Source: Crossiella sp. CA-258035
GTDB lineage: Bacteria > Actinomycetota > Actinomycetes > Mycobacteriales > Pseudonocardiaceae
Reading direction: 5' to 3'
Length of the DNA: 64,000 nt
Assembly (NCBI RefSeq): GCF_030064675.1
Contig: NZ_CP116413.1
Location: forward strand, 5,116,001 to 5,180,000
Position 1 is the first letter of the stretch; every line of letters begins with the position of its first letter. Made by a program: the position numbers and the translations under genes. The notes below the pieces were generated by a model. It had not been told where the DNA came from. It saw nothing but the letters and a program-made list of their open reading frames with translations, and did no database searches. Below, one piece after another: positions 50,653 through 59,447 of this stretch.

Positions 50653-52056
50653 ATGACTGCGGTTCACGACCTGGCGTCCGTCTCCGAGGCGCTGGAACAC
50701 GCTGCTCGGCAGCCGTACACCTATGTCCGGAAGGAGCTGGTCGAGCCCGACTGGCGGCGCTTCCCAGGATGGCGCGAGGTGACCGAGGCGCAGTGGCGGG
50801 ACGCGCAGTGGCAGCGGGTGAACTGCGTGAAGAACGCCAAGCAGCTGCGCAAGGTGATGGGCGAGCTGCTCACCGAGTCCTTCTACGAGGACCTGGACGC
50901 CGACCAGCAGCGGATGGCGACCATGTCGATGCTCATCCCGCCGCAGATGGTGAACACCATGGTCCCCGAGGGCGCGGCCGCGGGCGAGGAGTTCACCAAG
51001 GCGTTCCTGGCCGACCCGGTGCGCAACTACATGATGCCGGTGGCCAGCGACCGCCTGCTGGAGTGGACCAGCCACCCGCACTCGTCCCGGGACTCCCTGC
51101 ACGAGGCGGAGATGTGGGTCGTGGAGGGGCTGACCCACCGCTACCCCACCAAGGTGCTCGCGGAGATGCTGTCCACCTGTCCGCAGTACTGTGGCCACTG
51201 CACCCGGATGGACCTGGTCGGCAACTCAACCCCGTTGGTGGACAAGCACAAACTGTCCCTCAAACCGGTCGACCGCCAGGACCAGATGATCGACTACCTC
51301 AAGCGCACCCCCGGTGTGCGCGACGTGGTGGTCAGCGGCGGCGACGTGGCCAACGTGCCGTGGCCGCAGCTGGAGTCGTTCCTGATGCGCCTGCTGGAGA
51401 TCGCCACCGTGCGCGACATCCGCCTGGCCACCAAGGCCCTGGCCGGTCTCCCCCAGCACTGGCTCCAGCCCAAGGTCGTCGAGGGCCTGGAACGCGTGGC
51501 CCGCACCGCCCGCCGCCGCGGCGTCAACCTGGCCATCCACACCCACGTCAACCACGCCCAGTCCGTCACCCCCCTGGTCGCCGAAGCCGCCCGCACCGCC
51601 ATGGAGGTCGGCATCCGCGACGTCCGCAACCAGGGCGTCCTCATGCGCGGCGTGAACGCGACCCCGGACGCGTTGCTGGACCTGTGTTTCGCGTTGCAGG
51701 GCGAGGCGAACATCCTGCCGTACTACTTCTACATGTGCGACATGATCCCCAACGCCGAGCACTGGCGGGTGGCGGTGTGGGAGGCGCAGGAGCTCCAGCA
51801 CGCGATCATGGGGTATCTGCCGGGATATGCCACGCCGCGGATCGTGTGCGACGTGCCGTATGTCGGGAAGCGGTGGGTGCACCAGGTTTCGGAGTACGAC
51901 CGGGAGCGCGGAATCTCTTACTGGACAAAGAACTACCGCACCGGGATCGAGCTTCAGGACCCCGAGGCGCTGGACCGTCGCTACCCGTACTACGACCCGA
52001 TCCACACCCTGCCGGAGACGGGCCGGCAGTGGTGGAGCGAGCACCAGAACGACTGA
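50653..52056 (+). CDS. kamA: lysine 2,3-aminomutase (radical SAM/PLP)
   Basis: 467 residues. The radical-SAM cluster motif CPQYCGHC (C176, C180, C183) is of the CxxxCxxC form, preceded by VEGLTHRYPTKVLAEML and followed by SGGDVANVPW, ATKALAGLPQHW, NHAQSVTPL, and a C-terminal segment YLPGYATPRIVCDVPYVGK holding the PLP site region. Converts L-lysine to L-beta-lysine, the substrate for KamDE. About 50 residues longer than the clostridial enzyme. ATG after GAGGAG; a hairpin terminator follows. Confidence 0.95.
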   Translation: MTAVHDLASVSEALEHAARQPYTYVRKELVEPDWRRFPGWREVTEAQWRDAQWQRVNCVKNAKQLRKVMGELLTESFYEDLDADQQRMATMSMLIPPQMVNTMVPEGAAAGEEFTKAFLADPVRNYMMPVASDRLLEWTSHPHSSRDSLHEAEMWVVEGLTHRYPTKVLAEMLSTCPQYCGHCTRMDLVGNSTPLVDKHKLSLKPVDRQDQMIDYLKRTPGVRDVVVSGGDVANVPWPQLESFLMRLLEIATVRDIRLATKALAGLPQHWLQPKVVEGLERVARTARRRGVNLAIHTHVNHAQSVTPLVAEAARTAMEVGIRDVRNQGVLMRGVNATPDALLDLCFALQGEANILPYYFYMCDMIPNAEHWRVAVWEAQELQHAIMGYLPGYATPRIVCDVPYVGKRWVHQVSEYDRERGISYWTKNYRTGIELQDPEALDRRYPYYDPIHTLPETGRQWWSEHQND

Positions 52057-52061
52057 TCAAC

Positions 52062-52102
52062 CGGGTCGTTTCGAGTCTCGCGCAGAGGCTCGAAACGACC
52101 CG
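52062..52102 (+). terminator. terminator hairpin of kamA
   Basis: CGGGTCGTTTCGAG (52062-52075) and CTCGAAACGACCCG (52089-52102) form a 14-bp perfect stem with a 13-base loop, starting 6 bases after the kamA stop. No T tract follows, as is usual in such GC-rich genomes. Confidence 0.75.
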
Positions 52103-52350
52103 TTCCGACCTGTTCTGCAACAGACCACTGAAACGCTCGTTTGCGCTGTTCAGGCCCCATAGCGACGCGATTGGTCCCGACGTTCCAGGACACACAGCGG
52201 ACACAAGAATAGACCAATCTTCGAACCTACCCCGCACGCGCCGAAGGCAGGGCGGGAGGCAGACGGGTGGTCCGGGAGCACGCGGCCACGATTGTGGCGA
52301 GGGGAGGGGAGGCTGGGGTCGCGGCATGCGGCCCCAGAGCCCCCGTGCGG

Positions 52351-52562
52351 TCAGCTCGCTCGGCGCACCAGCGCCTCGCGGTGGAGCACAACGACGCTGT
52401 TCTCGCCGGTCTGGATCCAGCCCCGCGCGACGAACTCGGCGATTGCGTGGTTCACGCTGAGCAACGCATGCTGACAGTGGTCGCAGCGGTCACCGCGATC
52501 GCGGTCACTTCCCTCTGTCCGGTGCTGGAGCTGGGAAACGCATCGACCAGTTGACCCGGTCC
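52351..52562 (-). pseudogene. Crp/Fnr-family regulator remnant
   Basis: Read leftwards: GPGQLVDAF and REVTAIAVTAATT from the cyclic-nucleotide domain, a stop soon after, then in another frame NHAIAEFVARGWIQTGENSVVVLHREALVRRAS, the end of a Crp-type helix-turn-helix. The start of the gene and the part between are missing. Its first 83 bases are repeated at 57301. The wider gap 52103-52714 holds no other gene that I can see. Confidence 0.72.
52480..52562 (+). repeat. left copy of 83-bp direct repeat bounding the 52.6-57.3 kb block
   Basis: 83 bases that match 57301-57383 at 75 positions (8 mismatches, no gaps), same orientation. Both copies are the same piece of a Crp/Fnr-type gene. Similarity stops at both ends. 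Confidence 0.85.
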
Positions 52563-52714
52563 GGTCCGGGCCGGAGGCCGGGTCGACGGTCAACCAGGTC
52601 CGGGACGTCTTCGGCACCGCGGCGCGGGGAGGGCGGCAACGGTCCTGCGGCCGACCTGCCACGACTGGGGCGCGTTCTGCTCACGCTGCTTGTCGTTCCG
52701 GCCCGTCAGCCAGC

Positions 52715-53230
52715 TCAGAACAGGTTCAGGCCGAAGCGGGTGGCCTGGACGCGGACCGGGCCGCGGCCGATCTCCTTGCCGTTCTGGTCGATTCGCCGTC
52801 CGGTGCCCTTGCTGGTCAGAGTGTCGCCGTCGACCCGGCCCTCGTGCATTGCCTGGACCTCGCCGTGGTACCTGTGGGGCAGGCCCTCGAGGTCGTCGGG
52901 CAGGACCTGCCACAGGGAGAACGCGAATGTGTTCGGTCCGGTCATCGTCCAGCGGCCGGCTGAGATGTGGATGCCTTCCGCGAACGAGGTGAAGATCCCG
53001 CCGGGAAAGAAGGTGAACACGGCGACCTCCACCTCGTCTGGTCTGCTGGCAGTGCCCCGCCAGGTGCCGATGAGCGGGCCCGTGAGCAGGCTCGATGGAT
53101 CAGCCTCCGAGCGTGTGGGTCGCGCAGCGGCCGGCGTGGCGGCGCCGAGCGCGGCGCCCGCGGTCAGTGCCGTTGTCACGGCGGCGACGCCGGTGGCGCG
53201 GAGCAGGTGTCGGCGATCGAGATTGGTCAT
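52715..53230 (-). CDS. Tat-exported small protein of unknown function
   Basis: 171 residues. Twin-arginine signal (DRRHLLRATGVAAV) with cleavage near AAARPT, then a compact beta-rich domain (GTWRGTASRPDEVEVAVFTFFPGG, HISAGRWTMTGPNTFAFSL, HRYHGEVQAMHEG) resembling a lipocalin/calycin-like barrel. ATG at 53230 after AAGGA. It lies 23 bases downstream of the ferredoxin reductase gene and probably in its operon, so an exported partner of a redox process is likely. Confidence 0.72.
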   Translation of the reverse strand: MTNLDRRHLLRATGVAAVTTALTAGAALGAATPAAARPTRSEADPSSLLTGPLIGTWRGTASRPDEVEVAVFTFFPGGIFTSFAEGIHISAGRWTMTGPNTFAFSLWQVLPDDLEGLPHRYHGEVQAMHEGRVDGDTLTSKGTGRRIDQNGKEIGRGPVRVQATRFGLNLF

Positions 53231-53253
53231 CCGCTGTCCTTGTCTGTGAGAGG

Positions 53254-55059
53254 TCAGGCGTCGAGCACGATGCGTTGGCCGCGGGCTCGGGAGACGCAGG
53301 GGTAGATGACGTCGGTGCGGTCCCGCTCGTGCGGCTGGAGCACGTGGTCGCGGTGGTCAGGGATGCCGGCGAGGACCGGAGTGACGCAGCTGCCGCAGAG
53401 CCCGTCGGTGCAGGAGGACGGCAGCGCTGGGTTGACCTCCTGGACGGCGGTCAGCAGGGTGCGGTCCGCGGACACGCGCACGGTGACCTTGCTGCGCCGC
53501 AGTTCGGCGTCGAACGGCTGGTCGGGTTGGGAGGCTGTCCGGGTGCTGGCGGCGAACCGCTCGATGTGGAGTGTCCCGTGTGGACATTCGCTGGGCATCG
53601 CGGCGGCAATGGCGTCGATCAGCCCTTCCGGTCCACAGCAGTAGACCGCGGCGCCGGGGGGTGCGGTGCGCAGCAGGGCGGCGAGATCCGGCCGGGGCTG
53701 GGTGTCCGCGGGTAGCAGCCGCACGTGGTCGGGATAGGTGGTGATGAGCATGTCGGCGAACGCCATCCGGCCGTGGGACCGGCCCCGGTAGATCAACCGC
53801 CAGGGTATTCCGGTGGTGGCGAGCCGATTGATCATCGGCAGGAACGGGGTGATGCCGATCCCGCCGGCGAGGAACAGGTATGCCGGGGCGTCGGTGAGCC
53901 GGAAGTTGTTGCGGGGCCCGCGGATCGCGAGCTGCGTGCCCACGCTCAGCTCGTGGAGTTCGGCGGAGCCGCCGCCGCCTCCGGGCTTGCGCAACACCGC
54001 GATCCGGTAGGTGTCCGGTTCGGCTGGATCGCCGGAGAGCGAGTACTGGCGGACTCGCCCGGAGGGCAGCACGACGTCGATGTGCGCGCCCGGCTCCCAG
54101 GCCGGCAGCCGGTCTTCGGCTGCCGGTTTCAGCAGGAGGGTGATCGTGTCCTCGGCGATCGGCTGCCGATCGGTGATGGTGACGCCGATCTCTGGTTGGG
54201 AAGCGAGCCGTCGCGCCGCCAGCTCCCGACGCCCCCACCGGGTGCGGCCCCACGGCTTGACCACCGACAGTACCGTCGCGGTCCACAGCAGCACGGCGAA
54301 GCCGCCTACGACGATGGCGAGCGCCACGCCGAGTGTGCCCGGCTTGCCTGCCGGGTCAGCGGTGCGTGCGACCAGTTCGGTGACCCAACGGCTCTCCACC
54401 GCCGCTGCGGCGGGGATGCTCAGCGAGATCACGAACTTCACCAGCACCCACCAGTGTTTGACCAGCCCCCAGGGCGTGCCGAGCGCGACCACAAGACCCG
54501 TGATGATCGTCAGCACCACGCTGGGGATCACGATCGTGAGGTCGAAGATGTGGAAGATCTCGTAGGCGCCGTGCCGCAGCGCGTGCGTCTCGGCCAACAG
54601 CCCGGTGAGGGCAAGGGTGACCATTCCCAGGGACAGGCCGAGCCAGCCGACGCTGATGCCGACGTGCAGCGTGAGCCAGACCTTCCTGGCAACGGGCGAC
54701 AGCTGCGGGAACCGCGGCCGCAGCCCGACCAGGATCAGCACCGATAGCAACATCCCGAGGTTCGGCAGCGGATTCGGGAAGGCGAAGAGGAACTGCATCG
54801 GGACGAACGCGAGGTGGAACACGACAAGCAACCGCCTGGCGCCCGCCCGAGGCAGCGCGATGGCACAGCCGACGGACACCGCGACCGCCATCGCGTAACC
54901 GGCCACGCCCATCATCCGGATGGCCGGAAGAACCGCGCCCTCACCGGGGAACAGGACCAGCGCGGTGGCCGCGGAGAACACCGCGAAGCCGATCTGCCAA
55001 GTCCGCGGCCGTGCGTGCGGGGCCACCGTCAGCGAGGACGTTCTCAGTCGTGCGGTCAT
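53254..55059 (-). CDS. membrane protein fused to phthalate-dioxygenase-reductase-type flavo-iron-sulfur module
   Basis: 601 residues. The first 270 residues hold about eight membrane helices in a DUF2269-like arrangement (VWLTLHVGISVGWLGLSLGMV, HWWVLVKFVISLSIPAAAA). Then comes an FMN/FAD domain (VRQYSLSGDPAEPDTYRIAV), an NAD domain (LAGGIGITPFLPMI, YCCGPEGLIDAI) and a plant-type 2Fe-2S domain (SCTDGLCGSC, then YPC). It could pass electrons from NADH to a membrane acceptor. The ATG at 55059 has no clear ribosome site. The partner oxygenase is not in the window. Confidence 0.82.
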   Translation of the reverse strand: MTARLRTSSLTVAPHARPRTWQIGFAVFSAATALVLFPGEGAVLPAIRMMGVAGYAMAVAVSVGCAIALPRAGARRLLVVFHLAFVPMQFLFAFPNPLPNLGMLLSVLILVGLRPRFPQLSPVARKVWLTLHVGISVGWLGLSLGMVTLALTGLLAETHALRHGAYEIFHIFDLTIVIPSVVLTIITGLVVALGTPWGLVKHWWVLVKFVISLSIPAAAAVESRWVTELVARTADPAGKPGTLGVALAIVVGGFAVLLWTATVLSVVKPWGRTRWGRRELAARRLASQPEIGVTITDRQPIAEDTITLLLKPAAEDRLPAWEPGAHIDVVLPSGRVRQYSLSGDPAEPDTYRIAVLRKPGGGGGSAELHELSVGTQLAIRGPRNNFRLTDAPAYLFLAGGIGITPFLPMINRLATTGIPWRLIYRGRSHGRMAFADMLITTYPDHVRLLPADTQPRPDLAALLRTAPPGAAVYCCGPEGLIDAIAAAMPSECPHGTLHIERFAASTRTASQPDQPFDAELRRSKVTVRVSADRTLLTAVQEVNPALPSSCTDGLCGSCVTPVLAGIPDHRDHVLQPHERDRTDVIYPCVSRARGQRIVLDA

Positions 55060-55186
55060 GTGCCAAGCGTGGCGACGACCACCGTCCCGCCACGTCGGCG
55101 CAATGTCGAGAACCAGACGCCGATGGATGTAGTTCCGCGCCGGGCGGGTACAACTTTCCATGGATGCCCGGCCGGGCGTCGGGGGA

Positions 55187-55192
55187 TAGGTT
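55187..55192 (+). promoter_or_regulatory. -10 hexamer of a leaderless kinase transcript
   Basis: TAGGTT lies exactly 6 bases before the ATG at 55199, with no Shine-Dalgarno site in between. Confidence 0.5.
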
Positions 55193-55198
55193 GATCTC

Positions 55199-56380
55199 AT
55201 GGGGCTGTTGGACCGGCACATCGCCGGGTTCACCACGCGCGCTGGCCGGTGGGTCGACGGTGTGGTGGCCGTCGGATGCGCAGTGGGCACGACGCCGCCC
55301 GTGGTCGCAGGGTCCATCTACCGCTACCTGGACTGGCTGCCACCGCTGTGGGTCTGGCTCCCGGCCGCGGTGCTCCTGGGTGCCGCGGCGTGGTGGCGGC
55401 GACGCTGGCCGCTGTGGTTCGCGGTCATCGCACTGGTGAGCTGGGTGGTGCTGTCCGGGATCGTCGCGGTCGTGGTCGCGCAGTACACCGTGGCCGAGCG
55501 CCACCGCTCCTGGCGGATCACCATGGTGATCACGCTGGCCACACTCGTGATCGTCGGGTTGCCGATCTGGTGGCTCGGCGGGCTCGACGCCAGCCTGCCG
55601 ATGAGCGGGGTCGTCTGCGTGGCCCCTGCGCTGCTGGGACTGTACGTCGGCACCCGCCGCGAGCTGATCGCCGAGATGCGTGAGCGCGCTGAGCGCGCGG
55701 AACGGGACCAGGACCTGCGGATCAGGCAGGCGCGCAGCGAGGAACGCAACCAGATCGCCCGCGACATGCACGATGTCGTCACCCACCGGGTGTCGCTCAT
55801 GGTGCTGCACGCCACCGCACTCGAAGCCAACAACGGCCGCGATGCCACCACCTTCGCCGAGCAGATCGGAACGATCGGGCGGGAGGCACTCGACGAGCTG
55901 CGTTCGCTGGTCGAGGTGCTGCGGGTCGGCGGCGGGCCGGGCAACGAGGCGCCGCTCGTCCCGCAACCGGGCCTGGCCGACTTCGCCGCTCTGGTGGACC
56001 GGTCCCGTGAACTCGGCATGCCGATCACCCTGGAGCTGATCGACGACACGGGAACCAAACCGCCCGCGCTGGTGGAGCACGCGCTGTACCGGGTCGCGCA
56101 GGAAGCGCTCACCAACGTGCGCAAGCACGCGGGCAACGCCGAGACCCACGTCCAGGTGCGGCGAGAGCCGGACGGGCTGTGCCTCACCGTGGTGAACCGC
56201 GCCGGCACGGGCGCTGGGGCGCGTCAGCTCCCCGGCGGTGGGCACGGCCTGCTCGGCATCGCCGAACGGATCAGGCTCGTCGGCGGTGAACTGACCACAC
56301 AGGCCACGCCGGACGGCGGGTTCCGGGTCGAGGCCACTGTGCCACTCGCCACGCCAGCAGCCACGGACCAGGCCCGATGA
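55199..56380 (+). CDS. sensor histidine kinase, NarX/DesK type
   Basis: 393 residues: about four membrane helices (about 18-43, 50-63, 70-95 and 108-150), a coiled coil rich in ERAERAERD, HisKA_3 motif RNQIARDMHDVVTHRVSL, then N box QEALTNVRKHA and G box GGHGLLGIAER; the D-box region (VVNRAGTG) lacks the usual DDG, so ATP binding may be altered. ATG at 55199, apparently leaderless. Overlaps the regulator gene (ATGA). Divergent from the membrane reductase operon, which is the likely target. Confidence 0.88.
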   Translation: MGLLDRHIAGFTTRAGRWVDGVVAVGCAVGTTPPVVAGSIYRYLDWLPPLWVWLPAAVLLGAAAWWRRRWPLWFAVIALVSWVVLSGIVAVVVAQYTVAERHRSWRITMVITLATLVIVGLPIWWLGGLDASLPMSGVVCVAPALLGLYVGTRRELIAEMRERAERAERDQDLRIRQARSEERNQIARDMHDVVTHRVSLMVLHATALEANNGRDATTFAEQIGTIGREALDELRSLVEVLRVGGGPGNEAPLVPQPGLADFAALVDRSRELGMPITLELIDDTGTKPPALVEHALYRVAQEALTNVRKHAGNAETHVQVRREPDGLCLTVVNRAGTGAGARQLPGGGHGLLGIAERIRLVGGELTTQATPDGGFRVEATVPLATPAATDQAR

Positions 56381-57045
56381 TCCGCGTCCTCATCGCCGAC
56401 GACGAATGGATGGTGCGCGCCATGGTGCGCACCATCCTCGACGTAGCGGACGACATCACCGTCATCGGTGAGGCCGCCGACGGAGCCGAAGCGGTGAGCC
56501 TGGCCCGGTCGACCCGGCCGGACGTGGTCCTGATGGACATCCGCATGCCCCGCGCGGACGGGCTCGCCGCCACCCGGCAGCTCCAGCAGCTGCCCGCACC
56601 ACCCAAGGTGGTCGTACTGACCACCTTCGACCTCGACGAGTACGTGCAGACCGCACTGGGCAGTGGAGCCGTCGGCTTCCTCCTCAAAGACGCCACCGCA
56701 ACCGACATGCTCACCGCCGTCCGCAGCGCCGCAGCCGGCGACGCCATGCTGTCCCCGAAGATCACGCGCCGACTGCTCGCCCGGTTCGCCGCCCCCGACC
56801 CTGGCACCGGCCGCAAGGCCAACGCCGCCCGCCAGCTTCAGGTGCTGACGAACAAGGAACGCGAAGTGCTCGTCGCGATCGCCCGCGGCATGGCCAACAC
56901 CGACATCGCCACCCACCTCCACCTGAGCGAGGCCACCGTGAAGACCCACGTCAGCCGGATCCTCAGCAAACTCACCCTGACCAACCGCGTGCAGGCCGCC
57001 ATCCTCGCCCACCACGCCGGCCTGGCCGATGACGGCCTCGCCTGA
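56377..57045 (+). CDS. response regulator, NarL type
   Basis: 222 residues: receiver (LIADDEWMVRAMV, VVLMDIRMPRADG, FLLKDATA) and LuxR helix-turn-helix (LTNKEREVLVAIARGMANTDIA, ATVKTHVSRILSKLTL). Start fixed by the ATGA overlap with the kinase. Third kinase-regulator pair in the window, located inside the block bounded by direct repeats. Confidence 0.92.
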   Translation: MIRVLIADDEWMVRAMVRTILDVADDITVIGEAADGAEAVSLARSTRPDVVLMDIRMPRADGLAATRQLQQLPAPPKVVVLTTFDLDEYVQTALGSGAVGFLLKDATATDMLTAVRSAAAGDAMLSPKITRRLLARFAAPDPGTGRKANAARQLQVLTNKEREVLVAIARGMANTDIATHLHLSEATVKTHVSRILSKLTLTNRVQAAILAHHAGLADDGLA

Positions 57046-57099
57046 GCGAGCAGGCTGTAGCCGAACTTGGGGTTGCTGCGCCAGTTCCCCTGCCCGTTC

Positions 57100-57587
57100 G
57101 GACCTTCGGGCCTCACGGGTAGAGCCGATCAAGCCGATCAGATCAGCCAGCTCGGCCTGGCTCAGATGGTGTGTGAGTGCGATCGACTCCCCCTGCCACA
57201 CACCGAAACGGTGCGACAACCTCAGCAACAGCGCCGCGAGCCGACCTTCGCGTCCAGCTGCGCGCGCTCGACCCCGCGTTGCTCGGCCACCCGCAAAGTC
57301 GTCGCAGCGGTCATCGCGACCGCGGTCACTTCCCTCCGGCTGGTGCTGAAGCTGAGAAACGCATCGACCAATTGACCCGGTCCCAGCACGGCGAGCTGGC
57401 GGCACCGGCGGGCACGGTCCGCGCGGCCGATCTTCACCATGCCGGCACCGAGCACGTGGACCCGATCGCCCAGGTCGCCTTCGGAGCAGACCTGTTGTCC
57501 CGGCTCGAAGGTCTCCACACGCCTCTCCCGCAGCACCGCCTGCTCACCCGGAGACCGCGCCTGGGTGTCCTTGCCGTCACTGTGCAT
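57100..57587 (-). pseudogene. Crp/Fnr-family regulator, frameshifted
   Basis: Read leftwards from 57587: a cyclic-nucleotide-binding-like half (EQAVLRERRVETFEPGQQV, GDRVHVLGAGMVKIGRA, LAVLGPGQLVDAF, REVTAVAMTAATTLRV, VERAQLDAKV) that ends in a frameshift near 57240. The next frame continues as RLAALLLRLSHRFGVWQG and LSQAELADLIG, STREA, then degenerates before the recognition helix is complete. More complete than the copy at 52351, but not functional. 57046-57099 and 57588-57894 hold no intact gene. Confidence 0.8.
57301..57383 (+). repeat. right copy of 83-bp direct repeat
   Basis: Partner of 52480-52562 with 8 mismatches in 83 bases, lying in the middle of the more complete Crp/Fnr pseudogene. 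Confidence 0.85.
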
Positions 57588-57894
57588 CCTGTCCCTGGCG
57601 CGCCAGGGCCACCGCAGTCGCGCTCCCCTGCCGCGTCCCGTGCGGCCGCCAGGGGTTTCAGAACCTTCACCGAAACCGTGGCATCTCCTGGAGAGGAGAT
57701 CCTGCTGCGCGCGTCAACCGGTTGACTCACCGGATGCGCGATGAGGTTGTCCGAGTGCGTGTCCGTGACAGCGACCCCAGACACACGGCAAGGTAACGCG
57801 GTCAGTCCACTGTGGACGGGCGTCCAGGTCCGCCATCGACGCCGACACCCGCCGACGCGTTCCAACTGCTCGGTGCGGATCCACCGACGACCAA

Positions 57895-59133
57895 CATGGT
57901 GTGTGCGGGCCGGATACCGGCTACGGCGAGGCGGCGCACCTGCACGACCACAGCGACCACGTGATCGCCGCCCGGCTGGCCGTCGAGGCCGTGCGCAGGC
58001 TGACCGCGCCCACGCACCTGGTGACCTACCGCGGCTACAACACCCAGTGCAGCCCGGTGAACCTGGACATCGCGCAGCACAAGCACAACGCGAGCAGTTC
58101 CTGGAGTACGCCCAGCACGACCAGCAGATCACCGACGCGGCCAGGTACCGCGTCTGGCCGCAACGCCTGTACCACCGGCACTGGGGTGGGGTGAAATTGG
58201 CCGGGATCGGCACCGGCGGCGGCCCCAGGCCTTCGCCGTGCAGAACGGCAGGCTGCGCACCTGGTGGCAGGACGGCGAATCCTGGCGGGGACCGGCGGGC
58301 CTGGGTGACCCCCGGCCCGCTCGCGCCCGGGGTGTAGGTGTGCCGCGACGCCGACGGCAGGCCGCAGGTGTTCGCGCTGCGCCTGGACATTCGACCGGAA
58401 CGTCACCCTGGCCCAGTCCCGCGATGGCTGGACCGACCTCGGCGGCGCACCGGGCCAGCCGGTCGCGGTCCGGGCCGTGGACGGGCGGCTGCTGGCGTTC
58501 GCGCGGAACGACGACGGCGGGGTCAGCACCACCGCGCAAACCGTGCCCGGCGGCGATTTCGACCGCTGGCAGGACCTCGGCGGCGGCCCCGGCGTGCAGG
58601 ACGGCGTGTCCGCCAGCACTGATCCGGAGGGCCGCGTCGAGGTCTTCGCCTTCGCGGTGGAAGCCGGGTTTGGGGTGCTCAAGCGCTGGCGCCGAACGGA
58701 ACCCGGCGCCGCCCTCCGGCTGGATCCGGATTTCACTGCCCTGGAACCTGCGGGCCCACCCACCGCCACCGGCGGCCACGTCGTCTACCGCCTGGCCGAC
58801 GGCAACGCGAGCAAGATCGGCCACACCTGGCGGACCCGTTCCGGCGCCTGGGTTTCGGAGGTGGTCGAGGGCCACGGCGGCGTCGGTCCGATCGCCGCGG
58901 CCGGGAACGTCCTGTACGCCACCAACCGCGGCGGCGTGTCCGCCGCTCGCCTGGGCGAGTGGGCCTGGACCGACCTCGGCGGCCTGGTCGTGCACCGGCC
59001 CGCAGTGGTGGTCGACCCGAGCGGCCGCACCCACGCCCTGGCGCTCTCCGCAGACGGGGAACTGACGCACTGGTACCCACTCGGTGGTCCCGGACGCCGC
59101 CGCCCCGGCCGAAGAAGTGGTCGAACCCTTTGA
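57895..59133 (+). pseudogene. PIG-L deacetylase fused to PLL-like propeller, broken by several frameshifts
   Basis: Consecutive pieces in changing plus-strand frames. DHSDHVIAARLAVEAVRR and THLVTYRGYN (PIG-L zinc deacetylase, zinc His region), then REQFLEYAQHDQQITDAARYRVWPQRLY, then FAVQNGRLRTWWQDGESW and CRDADGRPQVFALRLDI, then a long frame from about 58390 with propeller blades (DGWTDLGG, RWQDLGG, WAWTDLGGL). At least four frame changes, so inactive. The N-terminus is missing or unreadable. The propeller is of the same type as in the oxidase at 29814. Confidence 0.75.
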
Positions 59134-59447
59134 CGCGCGACATCTTCAGGTACCCTGCTGACCCGATGGCGCCTCGCCAACTACAGCACGTAGGCCAGTC
59201 CACGCCGACCCCGCATCGGACCGTTTCGCAGCCCTTGTGCTATTGCCGCAGCTGAGCCGCTACTCTTTGCGACGCGACAAACTTCGATCGAGTGCATATC
59301 GCGCGGGAGTCATTCCAACGAGTTAATTCCGTCCTCTTTGTCGCGCTGATCCTTGGTAACTTTCCTCCGCACCGGACCGGCCACGCCTCCATCCAGTGGT
59401 CGACCTTTGGATGCAAGTCCGTGAAACCAGTCTGAAAGGGAATCATC

